Origin: Bacteroidota bacterium
GTDB lineage: Bacteria; Bacteroidota; Bacteroidia; AKYH767-A; OLB10
Assembly (NCBI GenBank): GCA_016709725.1
Contig: JADJMG010000008.1
Location: 208,479-272,478, forward strand
Reading direction: 5' to 3'
DNA length: 64,000 bases
The first letter of the stretch is position 1, and each line of letters opens with the position of its first letter. The notes beneath the pieces were generated by a model that was not told the DNA's origin, ran no database searches, and saw only the letters and a list, made by a program, of their open reading frames with translations. The translations under genes and the position numbers were made by a program. Below, piece after piece: positions 27,848 to 38,484 of the stretch.

Positions 27848-29038
27848 ATGAAACATCCGTTTTCTAGATTTATTTTGTTGTTATGTAGTGTTATAAATAC
27901 TCCTGTTCAATCACAAACATGGACCCAACTTCTCGACTTTCCAGGCTCAGCGAGAGATGATGCAGCAGGATTTATCATTGGAAATACTTTTTATGTAGGC
28001 ACAGGATTAGATGGAGGCTTCAATGCGCAAAGGGATTTTTATAAGCTAGATTTGTCCAATGAAACCTGGTCGACAGGCACATCATTAAATCCCGGATGGG
28101 AACGTCAATATGCTTGTGGATTTAGTAATGCAAATTACGGATACATCTTTGGTGGCATTGGTCCAGGCGCAACGTATTTACAAGATTTAATTCGGTTTGA
28201 TCCAACCAATAATTCCTGGCAACAAATGACTTCAATGCCTAGCCAAGGAAGAAGAGGCGCGGCTTGTTTTGTCATCGGCAACGATGTATTTATTGTTGGA
28301 GGAAATAATCCATCACAAGCAAATTCAAGAGAAGTATGGAAATATAATATCACCAACGATAGCTGGCAACAAATGAATGACATTCCCTTTACTGGATTGT
28401 GGAGAGCGGGCGCTTGTTCGGTGAATGGAGTGGGGTATGTTTTGGGAGGCATTGATAGCTCCGGCACCTATAGCAATAAATTATATAGTTATGAGGCATT
28501 TAATGATCAATGGAATTTGCAGGCAACTTTTTCAGGTAACGGCAGGGCCTATACGCAATTAGTTCAGATGGGAAATAATATCATGTTCTTTGGAGGTTAT
28601 GAGAATGGCAATATTTATCAAGATGATTTATGGATGTATGATTTAACCAACAATACATTTATTCCTTACAATCCCATTCCTTCTTTAGCCAGGAGAGGCT
28701 ATGTTTCTTGTGTTTGGAATAATACGATTTACATTAGCACTGGACTCAACTCTATTCCTGCCCGAACTGCAGAAACATGGAAAGTGAATGGGATTGTAGG
28801 AATAGAAAATTTTGAACCTGAAACTTTTGAAGTATATCCAAATCCCTTTACAGAATATATTCAGGTGAATAAAAGTGGTCATTTAGAAATTTTTGATGTT
28901 CAGGGTAGAAAATTGTATGAAGAGGAAATTGAAAAAGGGAAAGTGAATTTTAATTTTTTGAATGCTGGATTTTATATTTTAAAATTGAATACAAATGAAA
29001 ATAAATTATATTCTATTAAAATTTACAAGTTGAATTAA
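27848..29038 (+). CDS. Kelch-repeat secreted protein with T9SS sorting domain
   Basis: This intact 396-residue protein has a signal peptide (to about residue 22, ending V-Q-S-Q), then about six Kelch units with W-x-x-x, G-G and paired-glycine Y-V-x-G-G features at spacings of about 47-50 residues (for example G-Y-I-F-G-G-I-G and V-F-I-V-G-G-N-N). They should form one beta-propeller. The C-terminus V-Y-P-N-P-F-T-E-Y ... G-R-K-L-Y and a final I-K-I-Y-K-L-N is the T9SS type A sorting domain. The propeller probably binds sugars or protein at the surface; ligand unknown. It stands alone. Confidence 0.85.
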   Translation: MKHPFSRFILLLCSVINTPVQSQTWTQLLDFPGSARDDAAGFIIGNTFYVGTGLDGGFNAQRDFYKLDLSNETWSTGTSLNPGWERQYACGFSNANYGYIFGGIGPGATYLQDLIRFDPTNNSWQQMTSMPSQGRRGAACFVIGNDVFIVGGNNPSQANSREVWKYNITNDSWQQMNDIPFTGLWRAGACSVNGVGYVLGGIDSSGTYSNKLYSYEAFNDQWNLQATFSGNGRAYTQLVQMGNNIMFFGGYENGNIYQDDLWMYDLTNNTFIPYNPIPSLARRGYVSCVWNNTIYISTGLNSIPARTAETWKVNGIVGIENFEPETFEVYPNPFTEYIQVNKSGHLEIFDVQGRKLYEEEIEKGKVNFNFLNAGFYILKLNTNENKLYSIKIYKLN

Positions 29039-29343
29039 AATTTCTGATGGGACCCTCCTTCACTAACCGCGTGTGCTAAAGCTAAAGCGGTGGCGCAAGT
29101 TCCTTGCTTCACCGTAGCTAAGCATAGGCAAGTCGGCAGGCAGGCACTGATTTATTATGATGGCTTAAAATAATTTTTCTCTATCTAAATAGACGTAACT
29201 CCGAATTAAATTCAAGCCTCTCCCCTCGCGAGGCTTCGCGACCTCTCCAAAGGAGAGGGAGTTCAAATAATTAAGTTGCATTAATTGCTCCCCAAATTAA
29301 TTCTGAATTCTGATCCCGATAGCAATCGGGACTGCATTCTTAA
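29039..29343. other. intergenic region rich in dispersed palindromic repeats
   Basis: No gene is seen between the Kelch gene and ispG. The stretch holds CCTCGCGAGGCTTCGCGA at 29224-29241 (reverse copy at 59141-59158) nested in a CTCTCC/GGAGAG inverted repeat, and a one-base variant of the CCCGATAGCTATCGGG palindrome at 29314-29331. These are non-coding repeats, possibly part of transcript ends. Confidence 0.7.
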
Positions 29344-31323
29344 TTATTTCTCAATCCAATCCCCGTGCTCTTTGATTAAATCAATCAAGGCATCAACGGC
29401 CAACTCGGTGTTGATGCTTTTTTGCACCACCTCGCGTCCTTTGTAAAGCGTAATTTTACCTGGACCGGAACCTACATAACCATAATCGGCATCCGCCATT
29501 TCACCGGGACCATTTACAATGCAACCCATAATACCAATCTTTAATCCTTTGAGGTGATCGGTGCGGGTACGAATTTTTGCGGTGGTTTCTTGCAAATCAA
29601 AAAGGGTTCGGCCACAACTCGGACAAGAAATATATTCGGTTTTACTGATGCGTGTTCGTGCTGCTTGTAAAATTCCGAATGCTAAACTATTTATCTTTTG
29701 CGGAGAGATGGAAGTAGTAGAAGAAATCATCACCCCATCACCAAAACCATCTAGGAGCAATGCGCCTAAATCCGTTGAAGCATATAATTGAAATTGTTCC
29801 TCCGTTAATCCATCATACGTACGATGAATGACTACAGGAACATCCATCTTCATTTGCATCAGCAAAATAAATGCTTGACGCAATGCGGGCATTGCATGTT
29901 CATTGGTGGTGGACAAAAGCAAGACAACATTTGAATCTTTTAGTACTTGATTGTGCTTTCCAAGTTCCGCAATTCCATCTGTCTGTACCGAAACAAAATT
30001 AAGTTGCTTCGATTTATTTTCAGCAGCTAAAAATCCGTCTAACGAAAACAAAGGATAACAACGATCCTTCTCTTTCCATGCCGTTGCATCCACAATAATT
30101 CCGAGTGTCCCTGGAATTTCGAAATCGATATTTCTGTTTCCTGTATAAATATAATCGCAAGCTTGATCACTTAAATTCCATTTATCGGTCGGAACAGAAT
30201 AATTATATCCAACTGGAAAAAAAGAAGCGGCTGATAATTTTTCCACCTTCGAATAATCAGCGATAACCCGCGGTACTTGATGCGCACCAAAATTATTTAC
30301 TTCGTTTGTCGACCTTCTTTCATACTCAAACGGTTTAAATCCAAACTCAACATTTGAATTCAATACAATTCGTTCTGCATCCATCTGCAAAAGAGGAAAA
30401 TCAGGCAAGGCTGTATGCGCTGCTCTCTTTGTATATCTTTCCACTAATGCTTTCGCTATGGGAATTTCAAATTCTGGATCTTCTGTCAAAGAAACTCTAA
30501 CGGTGTCGCCTATACCATCTTCCAGTAAAGTACCAATACCTGCTGCAGATTTAATTCGTCCATCTTCTCCTTCTCCAGCTTCGGTCACGCCTAAATGCAA
30601 GGGATAATTCATTCCTTCATTGTGCATCCGTACAATGAGAGTGCGGTAAGCTTGCACCATTACTTGAGGATTACTCGACTTCATACTCAACACGATGTTA
30701 TGGTAATTTTCTGCTTCGGCAATTCTTAAAAATTCCAAGGCCGATTCAACCATACCATGTGCGGTGTCTCCATAACGACTCATGATACGATCGCTCAACG
30801 AACCATGATTCGTTCCGATACGCATTGCAGTTCCATACTCTTTACAAATTTTCAAGAGTGGAATGAAACGTTCTCGGATGCGATCCAACTCTTCATTGTA
30901 AGCAGCATCATTATAATCAATAAAAGCAAATTTCTTCTTATCGGCAAAATTGCCTGGATTGATTCGGACTTTCTCTACAATGCGTGCTGCAGCTTCAGCC
31001 GCATTCGGCGTAAAATGTATATCGGCAATTAATGGCGTTTTATATCCACGCTTAGCCAACTCTTCTTTGATGTTTGCTAAATTTTTTGCTTCATTAATGC
31101 TGGGTGCGGTGATCCGTACAAATTCACAACCAGCCTCTATCATCCGTATCGATTGCTCGACTGTGGCGAGGGTATCCATGGTATCCGTAGTGGTCATACT
31201 TTGCACACGGATTGGATTATTCCCACCAATGCCAACGTCACCCAACATGACTTCGCGGGTTAACAAACGATCATATCGGGTCAGGCTATTACAATATAGT
31301 CCAGAAAGGCTTTCTAACGTCAT
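29344..31323 (-). CDS. ispG: 4-hydroxy-3-methylbut-2-enyl-diphosphate synthase, long form
   Basis: IspG makes HMBPP in the methylerythritol phosphate route to isoprenoids. From the ATG at 31323 the protein has 659 residues and the TIM-barrel start V-G-G-N-N-P-I-R-V-Q-S-M-T-T-T-D. An insert of about 250 residues separates the barrel from the C-terminal ferredoxin-like part, the form typical of Bacteroidota, Chlamydia and plants. The iron-sulfur cysteines lie in C-P-S-C-G-R-T-L and G-C-I-V-N-G-P-G-E-M. A longer upstream frame is unlikely, as the opening M-T-L-E-S fits relatives. It is divergent from the LamG gene. The frame is intact. Confidence 0.93.
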   Translation of the reverse strand: MTLESLSGLYCNSLTRYDRLLTREVMLGDVGIGGNNPIRVQSMTTTDTMDTLATVEQSIRMIEAGCEFVRITAPSINEAKNLANIKEELAKRGYKTPLIADIHFTPNAAEAAARIVEKVRINPGNFADKKKFAFIDYNDAAYNEELDRIRERFIPLLKICKEYGTAMRIGTNHGSLSDRIMSRYGDTAHGMVESALEFLRIAEAENYHNIVLSMKSSNPQVMVQAYRTLIVRMHNEGMNYPLHLGVTEAGEGEDGRIKSAAGIGTLLEDGIGDTVRVSLTEDPEFEIPIAKALVERYTKRAAHTALPDFPLLQMDAERIVLNSNVEFGFKPFEYERRSTNEVNNFGAHQVPRVIADYSKVEKLSAASFFPVGYNYSVPTDKWNLSDQACDYIYTGNRNIDFEIPGTLGIIVDATAWKEKDRCYPLFSLDGFLAAENKSKQLNFVSVQTDGIAELGKHNQVLKDSNVVLLLSTTNEHAMPALRQAFILLMQMKMDVPVVIHRTYDGLTEEQFQLYASTDLGALLLDGFGDGVMISSTTSISPQKINSLAFGILQAARTRISKTEYISCPSCGRTLFDLQETTAKIRTRTDHLKGLKIGIMGCIVNGPGEMADADYGYVGSGPGKITLYKGREVVQKSINTELAVDALIDLIKEHGDWIEK

Positions 31324-31429
31324 ACAAGTGCAAAGATACTTGACAAAACGTACGATAACCCCAATTGTTTTACAGAATATTTGATGGTATAATAAAAAAA
31401 CATACATTCGTAGTATAAAATTAACAACC

Positions 31430-32650
31430 ATGCGTTTACTATCCACACTACTTCTATTTATTGGGCTCAATCACTATGCTGATGCACAGCCTTGTTTACC
31501 AAACACGAACTCTTTGAGCTTCGCTGCTGCCTCTGTCAACTTTAGTACCGATGTGAATTTAGCGCCGGCTAATGCCATCACCGTTGAGGCTTGGATCAGG
31601 GCTACCAGCTGGGCAGTCAATAGTTATGATGGAACTATCCTTTGTAAACATAGCTGGAGTTTAGGTGAACAAGGATATGTTTTGAGAGCAGGAAACAACG
31701 GACAACTTGATTTTTCTGTTTGCGGGAAAGATTCATTAGGGGCTACGATCTCTTGGGTAGCAGCAACTAGTTTAACTGGTGCGATGTCACTCAATACATG
31801 GTATCATGTTGCAGGTACCTATGATGGTGATTCAGTTCGAGTTTTCATCAATGGCGTACAAAAAGGAGCAACCGCACTTCCGTTTGGAATGATACAAGGC
31901 TTAGCTTACCCAATTAGAATTGGCAGATTATCTGATCAAACACAAGGTCAAACTAGGTACTGGGCAGGACAAATAGATGAAGTTCGCATTTGGGACAGAG
32001 CGTTGGACACTGCTGAAATCAATGCAAAAAGATTATCTCATTTAGACGTTGCGCAAGAGACAGGATTAGTTGGATACTGGCGATTTAACGCAGGGAGCGG
32101 AACAAGTGTAGTTGATCAAACATTAAATGCGAATAACGGAACTACCAGTGGAACTACTTGGAGCACCCTTGTTCCATGGAATCAAACAACTACTGCACCT
32201 GTTATTTTTCCAAATGGAAATACTATGACTTCGTCCATTACCGCAGCTTCGTATCAATGGAATTTGAATGGAGCTCCTATAACAGGGGCTACCGCGCAAA
32301 GTTGGACAGCACTTTCCAATGGCACCTACACAATTACCATTACGGATTCGTTAGGTTGCGTGGCTACATCAGGACCTTATATTATTACAGGCGTGGGCAT
32401 TGGTGAAATTGCGGCTGAAAATATTTTAGTGAAAAATGAATCCACACAATTAATCATCAGTTTACGTAGTGGGGAAGAAATTCGCTCTATAGAAGTGTAC
32501 AATGCAGCCATGCAACGCATCGGCACAAAGGAAAGTCAGGGAAAAGAAATGATTTGGGAAAAAGGATATTTAGCAAAAGGAATTTATACGGTGATCATCC
32601 AAACTAAAAACAGTGGAAGTGGTGTTTATCGTTTTGCCCAGGTTGATTGA
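31430..32650 (+). CDS. LamG-like secreted surface protein
   Basis: This intact 406-residue protein has a signal peptide (M-R-L-L-S-T-L-L-L-F-I-G) ending near A-D-A-Q. Residues 25-225 form a concanavalin-A/LamG-like lectin domain with T-V-E-A-W-I-R-A, T-W-Y-H-V-A-G-T-Y-D-G and D-E-V-R-I-W-D-R-A. A short Ig/PKD-like piece follows (Y-Q-W-N-L-N-G-A). The end has a T9SS-type sorting feature (S-I-E-V-Y-N-A ... G-I-Y-T-V-I-I), though the usual Y-P-N-P box is missing. It is probably exported and may bind carbohydrate. It diverges from ispG. Confidence 0.8.
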   Translation: MRLLSTLLLFIGLNHYADAQPCLPNTNSLSFAAASVNFSTDVNLAPANAITVEAWIRATSWAVNSYDGTILCKHSWSLGEQGYVLRAGNNGQLDFSVCGKDSLGATISWVAATSLTGAMSLNTWYHVAGTYDGDSVRVFINGVQKGATALPFGMIQGLAYPIRIGRLSDQTQGQTRYWAGQIDEVRIWDRALDTAEINAKRLSHLDVAQETGLVGYWRFNAGSGTSVVDQTLNANNGTTSGTTWSTLVPWNQTTTAPVIFPNGNTMTSSITAASYQWNLNGAPITGATAQSWTALSNGTYTITITDSLGCVATSGPYIITGVGIGEIAAENILVKNESTQLIISLRSGEEIRSIEVYNAAMQRIGTKESQGKEMIWEKGYLAKGIYTVIIQTKNSGSGVYRFAQVD

Positions 32651-32698
32651 GTTGAGATCAACTTGACATTTTAGTCAAACAATTTTAAAACTATACTT

Positions 32699-34467
32699 AT
32701 GAAAAATTCTTTAAAGTATTTCTTCATTACATTTTTATTTCTTGCCAATTCTTGTTCAAAGGACGACAACAATGAAAATTTGTCGGGAAATAATTCAACT
32801 GTAAAAACTACTATTATAGGTAGAGTGTTTGATGAAAGCGGATCAGGTCTTTCAGGGGCGGATGTATACATCGGGAATAAAACTGCCTCGACCAACCTCT
32901 GGGGAATTTATGTGATTGAAGATGCAACGGTGGTAAAAAGCAGAAGTATTATTACGGTTAAGAAAGCTGGATATTGGGATCAAGTTGGTACATTCAAACC
33001 AAAGTCAGGAGGGACTTCTTCCTCCAACTTATGTTTGTACACTTCCACGAACACGCATTCTGTTAATGCGTTATTGGGTGGGACAATCAATACTATTGAT
33101 GGTGCGAGTATTCAATTTCCAATTGATGCATTTGAAAGGATGGATGGAACATCTTATACTGGAACTGTAGCACTTACAGTACACCATTTACCTAGAAGTG
33201 CGGATCTATTTTCTTTAAAAGCTCCAGGCACCGATTTTAAAGGAAAAAGCTTGAGTAATACTATAGAAAACTTAGTTTCCTTTGGAATGATTGGAGCTAC
33301 ATTAAAAGACGGAAGTGGAAACGAATTAAAATTAAAAACTGGTAAAAAGGCCATTATAAGTTTACCAGTTCATGCTGCGCAACTAGCAATTGCTCCCCCG
33401 AGCATTCCGTTGTGGCATTTTAATGACGTTACTGCCATTTGGGAAGAAGAAGGTACTGCTCTTTTTAATGGTAATATGTATACAGGAGAAGTGAGTCATT
33501 TTAGTTGGTGGAATTGTGATCAACCTGGGGGTGTAGATGTAGGTGGTTTAGTTATCAATTGCAATAATAATCCTTTAGCTGATGCTGAAATATATGCTGA
33601 TGGAATGTGGGGATCCTGGTCTGATCTTAACGGCGAATGGTATGGCGTACTTGCCCCAAACATGAATACTGATTTACATGCTGAATATTATGATTGGAAT
33701 GGCAACTTTTACACAACAAGTATTTATACGATGCTAGCTCAACCCAACTCCAGTACTTTTATAGTTCCTGATTTCGTTTTCCCGAATGCAAATTGTTATA
33801 CCCTTACAGGAAATGTAAATAAATGTGATGGACAGCCCAGTGCCGCCACAGTGTTAGTGATTTTAAATAACAATTTATTAGCTTATCAATTTACTCCAAC
33901 GGGTGCTTTTGATATCAACGTTGGAAACATTGGAAATGTACCTATTCAAATAATCGCGTATAAAGGAATTTACACTAAGGCGCTTACTACAAATTATGGC
34001 ACTGGAACAACATTAAATATTGGAACTATCACTCTATGCGACACCACTAATTTGAATAATAATGTCATCATGAATTTTGTAAGTCCAGTGGTTGGTAATA
34101 TTCCGATTTCATTAGAAGTTTCAAGTTGCATTGTGAATTTTATATCAGGAAAATATGAAATCGTAATGGCTTATACGGATAGTGCAGTGGAAATTCCTCC
34201 ACCTTTGTTATCAGTACACCAATGTATGCTAATGGAACTTATAATTGGAATTCAACAAACACGAGTGTAAGTGGTGTTATATTTTATCAAGGGATCAATT
34301 ATTTTGTTCTTCCAAATGGTTCTGGAGGTTCTACTACATTAATTAATTCACCCAATCCAGGAGATTATGTAAGAGGAACATTTAGTGGACCCGTGCTCCT
34401 GAGTGGTGGACTTACTAGCCTTACAGGAACTTTATCGGCTTCTTTTGATGTATATCGAAATAATTAA
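32699..34467 (+). pseudogene. carboxypeptidase-regulatory-domain lipoprotein A, one frameshift
   Basis: Joined frames give about 590 residues. The lipobox is F-L-A-N-S-C-S-K-D-D-N. Residues 40-110 look like a CarboxypepD-reg beta-sandwich (I-I-G-R-V-F-D-E-S-G-S-G-L-S-G-A-D-V), followed by I-Q-F-P-I-D-A-F and a second domain with S-F-G-M-I-G, T-G-E-V-S-H-F-S-W-W-N. A frame change near 34205 continues Y-A-N-G-T-Y-N-W to the stop at 34467. It is a membrane-anchored protein facing the periplasm or surface, function unknown. The next gene is its paralogue. Confidence 0.7.
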
Positions 34468-34806
34468 ACCATTGCAGTAAACCTTTTCGGTTTACCATAC
34501 GTGAATGTATCTACACCAAGGTGGTGTTATCATGATTCAATTGAGTCAGGCTTGATACTCATTTGCTTACTATTACACACCCTTCAGGGCAATTTATCAA
34601 TTTTACATTAATCGTACACGCCATCATCTATTTTATCTAAATACACTCTATCTTTAGAAGAATTTGACTCACCAACAAATTCTTTATATTCATCATTTAA
34701 CCTAGTAACTTCGGTAACATTAAAATGAATTGGCTGAATAAAGTGTTCTCTTCTCTTTAGAAATAATAGACACTTGTAAAAAAATAATTTTAAATCCATA
34801 CTACCT

Positions 34807-36565
34807 ATGAAAACCCACCTTTCAAAATTTATTTTAATTGCTCTAATTTTTATTGGATCATGCAGTAAAGACGAGAACAACGACTCGCCGAGTGCAATTC
34901 CAATGCCACTACCATCAGTGTGATGGGACAAATTATAAATGAAAGTGGGCAGCCGCTTTCCAATGTACAAGTATCGCTTGGAAACAAAACCAGCACCACC
35001 AATACGCATGGGATCTATTCCTTAACTGGAGTATCGGTTTCAAAAACTAGAGCGGTATTACGTACTACATTGGCTGGATATTGGGATTGCTCTAAAGGCT
35101 TTGTTCCGAGTAAAAATGTGCTTAACTATTGCAGTTTAACCATGCCAACAAAAAGTCTTACAAATAATGTGAATGGAGCGGCTGGAGGTACAATTAACAG
35201 CAATGGGGCAAGCATTATTTTTCCAGCGAATGCATTTGTGAATCTGGCAGGCACTGCTTTCGTAGGAAATGTAAAAGTTGCGGTCAAACATTTACCCACC
35301 AAGGATCCTAATTTTGCATCGTTAATTCCTGGTGGAGATTTATTGGCATTTAATAGTGCCGGACAAGAAAGAATATTAATTAGCTTTGGAATGATCGGTG
35401 TAGAGCTTTTTGATAATAGCGGTAATGAAATCCAACTTGCTCCTGGAAAAAAAGCAACCATCCAACTTCCTATTGCGACGAATCAACAAGCATCGGCTTC
35501 GACGACTATCCCGATGTGGTACTTTGATGAAAGCACCCAACTTTGGAAAGAAGAAGGTATTGGTACTCGGGTAGGAAATAATTATGTGGGCGAGGTAAGT
35601 CACTTCACCTGGTGGAATTATGACACACCTGAACCGGCAGTGCGCATTAAAGGGAAAGTACTAGATTGCAATGGCATTCCTTTTCCAAATGCAAGAATAT
35701 ACTCCACAACAGGTGGCTATATACAATCCGACATCAATGGAGATTACACTGCTTGGGTCTGGCCTGGAATTCCTCATAGCGTTTATGCAACGTTCCAAGG
35801 TTACGGGATTTCACAAATAGAAACCTGCCCCCCTTTAGCCGCAGGTCAAGTTTTTACGTATCCTGATTTTGGTGATTCCTTGTCTTCCAAATGGCCAGAT
35901 CAATAATAGAATATTGTAAATTGATGATTCATTACCAGTTATCAATAACCTAATTCTATACAATTGGGCTGGACAATATTTCTTCAATTCCAATGCTGGA
36001 CCTGTAAATATGACGTTACCGTGCGGTTAGTATTTTATTGAAGCACACACCATAGGAGCTTCCTATTAAGATTCCATTTATTTGATTGTGCCACACACAC
36101 TTATAGTACAATTCAATTGTGTAATCCAACACCATCTAATCCCACAAATCATTGGATTCTCTATTCAATTTAGCACAATTCTAATTGAATATTACCGATT
36201 CTATTGCAGTGCCAGTTTTAGTAAATCCAAGTTTACCCATTATTCATGTCAATGATCTAGCATCGTTAACACATAATCCGGCACTTGGCATTTATATGGG
36301 CGGAGTACCCTATGCCCCAGGTGTATATTCTGACACTTCTGCTTATAATATAGAAATTATGTTTAGGTCGAATAATATTTTATATGTTGCACAACCCAAT
36401 CCAACTTGGGGCTCCTTGTTTTATATACAAATGTTACAAACCGGACTACCCAACGACACAGTTGAGTTTAACATGACAGGTAATGTAACTATTCAAAATC
36501 TAACCACCGGATTATTCTACAATGATTCAATAAGTTCCTTTCACGGAAAATTTATTCGACCGTAG
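34807..36565 (+). pseudogene. carboxypeptidase-regulatory-domain lipoprotein B, decayed paralogue
   Basis: It has a lipobox-like start (I-F-I-G-S-C-S-K-D-E-N), then a frame change near 34910 into M-G-Q-I-I-N-E-S-G-Q-P-L-S-N-V, with matching G-G-T-I-N-S-N-G-A-S-I and S-F-G-M-I-G blocks found in lipoprotein A. The frame stops at 35906. From 35907 to 36184 the sequence keeps protein-like pieces in mixed frames with several stops, and the last frame (36185-36565) matches the end of the family. The C-terminal third is thus more damaged than A. The two genes are tandem duplicates of moderate age. Confidence 0.65.
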
Positions 36566-36585
36566 AAAAATTAAATAAGAATAAG

Positions 36586-36619
36586 AAAAGCGTTCATCTA
36601 AATAGATGAACGCTTTTTT
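36586..36619. terminator. strong bidirectional terminator
   Basis: AAAAGCGTTCATCTA and TAGATGAACGCTTTT form a 15-bp perfect stem with a two-base loop and T runs on both sides. It separates the lipoprotein pair from the convergent helicase gene. Confidence 0.85.
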
Positions 36620-36648
36620 CATGACCGTCTTAAACGAAATCATTTTCT

Positions 36649-38435
36649 TTACCTATACAATTCCATTAATTCTAGTTTACTAATCCGAGACTCAATTGCC
36701 CCTTTCGTTCTTCCAAAATGCTTTGCCATGTCCTTTACTGTAATTCCTTCGCAATACATTTTTGTGAGTTCTTCGTCTAATAAGAGAGTCCACGGACGGT
36801 AGGCTGATTTATGTTTTTCTCTTACCACTTCCACTGAATAGGCACGCTCCAACGACTCTATTTTCTTTTTAAAACGATAATCGTGAATATATTTCTCGAC
36901 TTCAATTTCTTCCTTCGCTTCCACTACCTTCATCACATGAATATGTGGAGACACTGGAAATTCTGCAGGAAGCAACGCTTCTGGAATATGCAAACTGTTT
37001 CTTGTTCGAGTAATGGCAACATACAACAAATTAACTTCTTCGTTTAATCGACTGAGGTAAGCCACATCTTTCTTTTCCTCCTCTTTCAGCTTTTTTAATT
37101 TCTCTTCATTGATGAAATCATTGACCAGCTGAATGGAATCATACTCCATTCCTTGCATCGATGTACGGTTGAGAAAACCATCTCTGCCTTCTCCTTGTCA
37201 TCATTGTCTACATGCTGACTTTTGATGTTGTTGATGATTCCAGGAATTTCATTTCCATACTCACGAACAATTTCTACCATCATTCCCAATTGCATATCAT
37301 CGGTTTTCTTGATGTAATCTTCTAGATCTTCCATGTCCTTCATCGATTTGATTAAATTGTCCTTGATGGATCGATGGTTGCCATTGTACAATTTTAAAAT
37401 ATCATAAAGTGAGGCTCCTTCATCAGCATAAGTATAGGAATTAATATTTCCTTCGAAATAAATACGCTTCGTATTCTTATTTTCTGAAACATATTCGATT
37501 GCCTTTAAAAGTAATCCCAAATTGGTTCGAGCGATGACCGCTTTACTATTTATTTTTTTGCTAGTTCCTTTTCCTATGATGGGAATTTCTTGATGTGGAT
37601 GCAAATGACTTTTGTACTTCAATATTCCTACGGCCAATCCCGCAATATCTTGACTAAATCGAAAACTTGTTGAGAGATGAAATGTTTTGAAATCGGCCTT
37701 TTCCAATGAATTTACAGCATTACGCCATCCATAAATTTGCTGGTTTGTATCGCCTACAATCACTTTTGTTGCTTTCTGATTGAGGAAGATATCAAGCATT
37801 GCCGGAGACGAATCTTGCCCTTCATCAAATAATATATATTCGTACTTCAAGTTGGGCTTAGCAAGTTGAAATTTCTTTAAATAGAAATCATGCGTAATTT
37901 CAATTTCGCCTTTATCCATCCTGCTTAACAACAATCTGGATTGTCTTACGATATAATCATAAAAAGAATGTACAAATGCTCTCGCTTTTTTATCGCTGAT
38001 GGTATCTAAATAATTTAATTCTTGAATTTTCTCTTTATCGCTGTTGCAGAAAAAGGCAATGAACTTCAGAATATGATTAGCAATTACAAATTCATTATGC
38101 TTTTCTCCATTTCCTTTTAGTCCCAACAACTCCGCAATTTCATGCGTTTTATAGCTAAAGGCTTTTACTCGATAATCACTGCCCATCACAATATGTTTAT
38201 AGGCTAGTGAGTGCGCTGTTTCCACTTTTACATTGGTCAAACCTTGCTCGGAAAACTTTTTCATTGCTTCCAACTTCACCGACTTATTAAAAGCCAAGTA
38301 CAGGATTTTTGCCGATTTAGGTCGGGACTTTGCATACTCTATAATCGTTGTTGTTTTCCCAGATCCTGCAACGGCATTAATCTTGATATTGCCCGATGAG
38401 TTTACAATTTCGATTTGCTCTTTCGTTAATTCCAT
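36649..38435 (-). pseudogene. UvrD-like SF1 helicase, one frameshift
   Basis: This is an ATP-driven SF1 DNA helicase. The N-terminus has the Q-motif area (T-K-E-Q-I-E-I-V), Walker A A-G-S-G-K-T-T-T (residues 23-30), Walker B I-L-F-D-E-G-Q-D, motif III G-D-T-N-Q-Q-I-Y-G-W and motif IV S-F-R-F. Near 37150 one base shift changes frame inside T-V-H-R-C-K-G-M-E-Y-D, motif V. The second frame has motif VI Y-V-A-I-T-R-T-R and a C-terminal DNA-binding-like block P-W-T-L-L-L-D-E-E-L ... F-G-R-T-K-G-A-I-E-S-R (Myb/HTH-like). The total is about 590 residues, small for UvrD. Confidence 0.78.
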
Positions 38436-38484
38436 TTTATAAATTGTTTAAAGTTAAAATATTTTTTTCTAATAATGTAGACTG

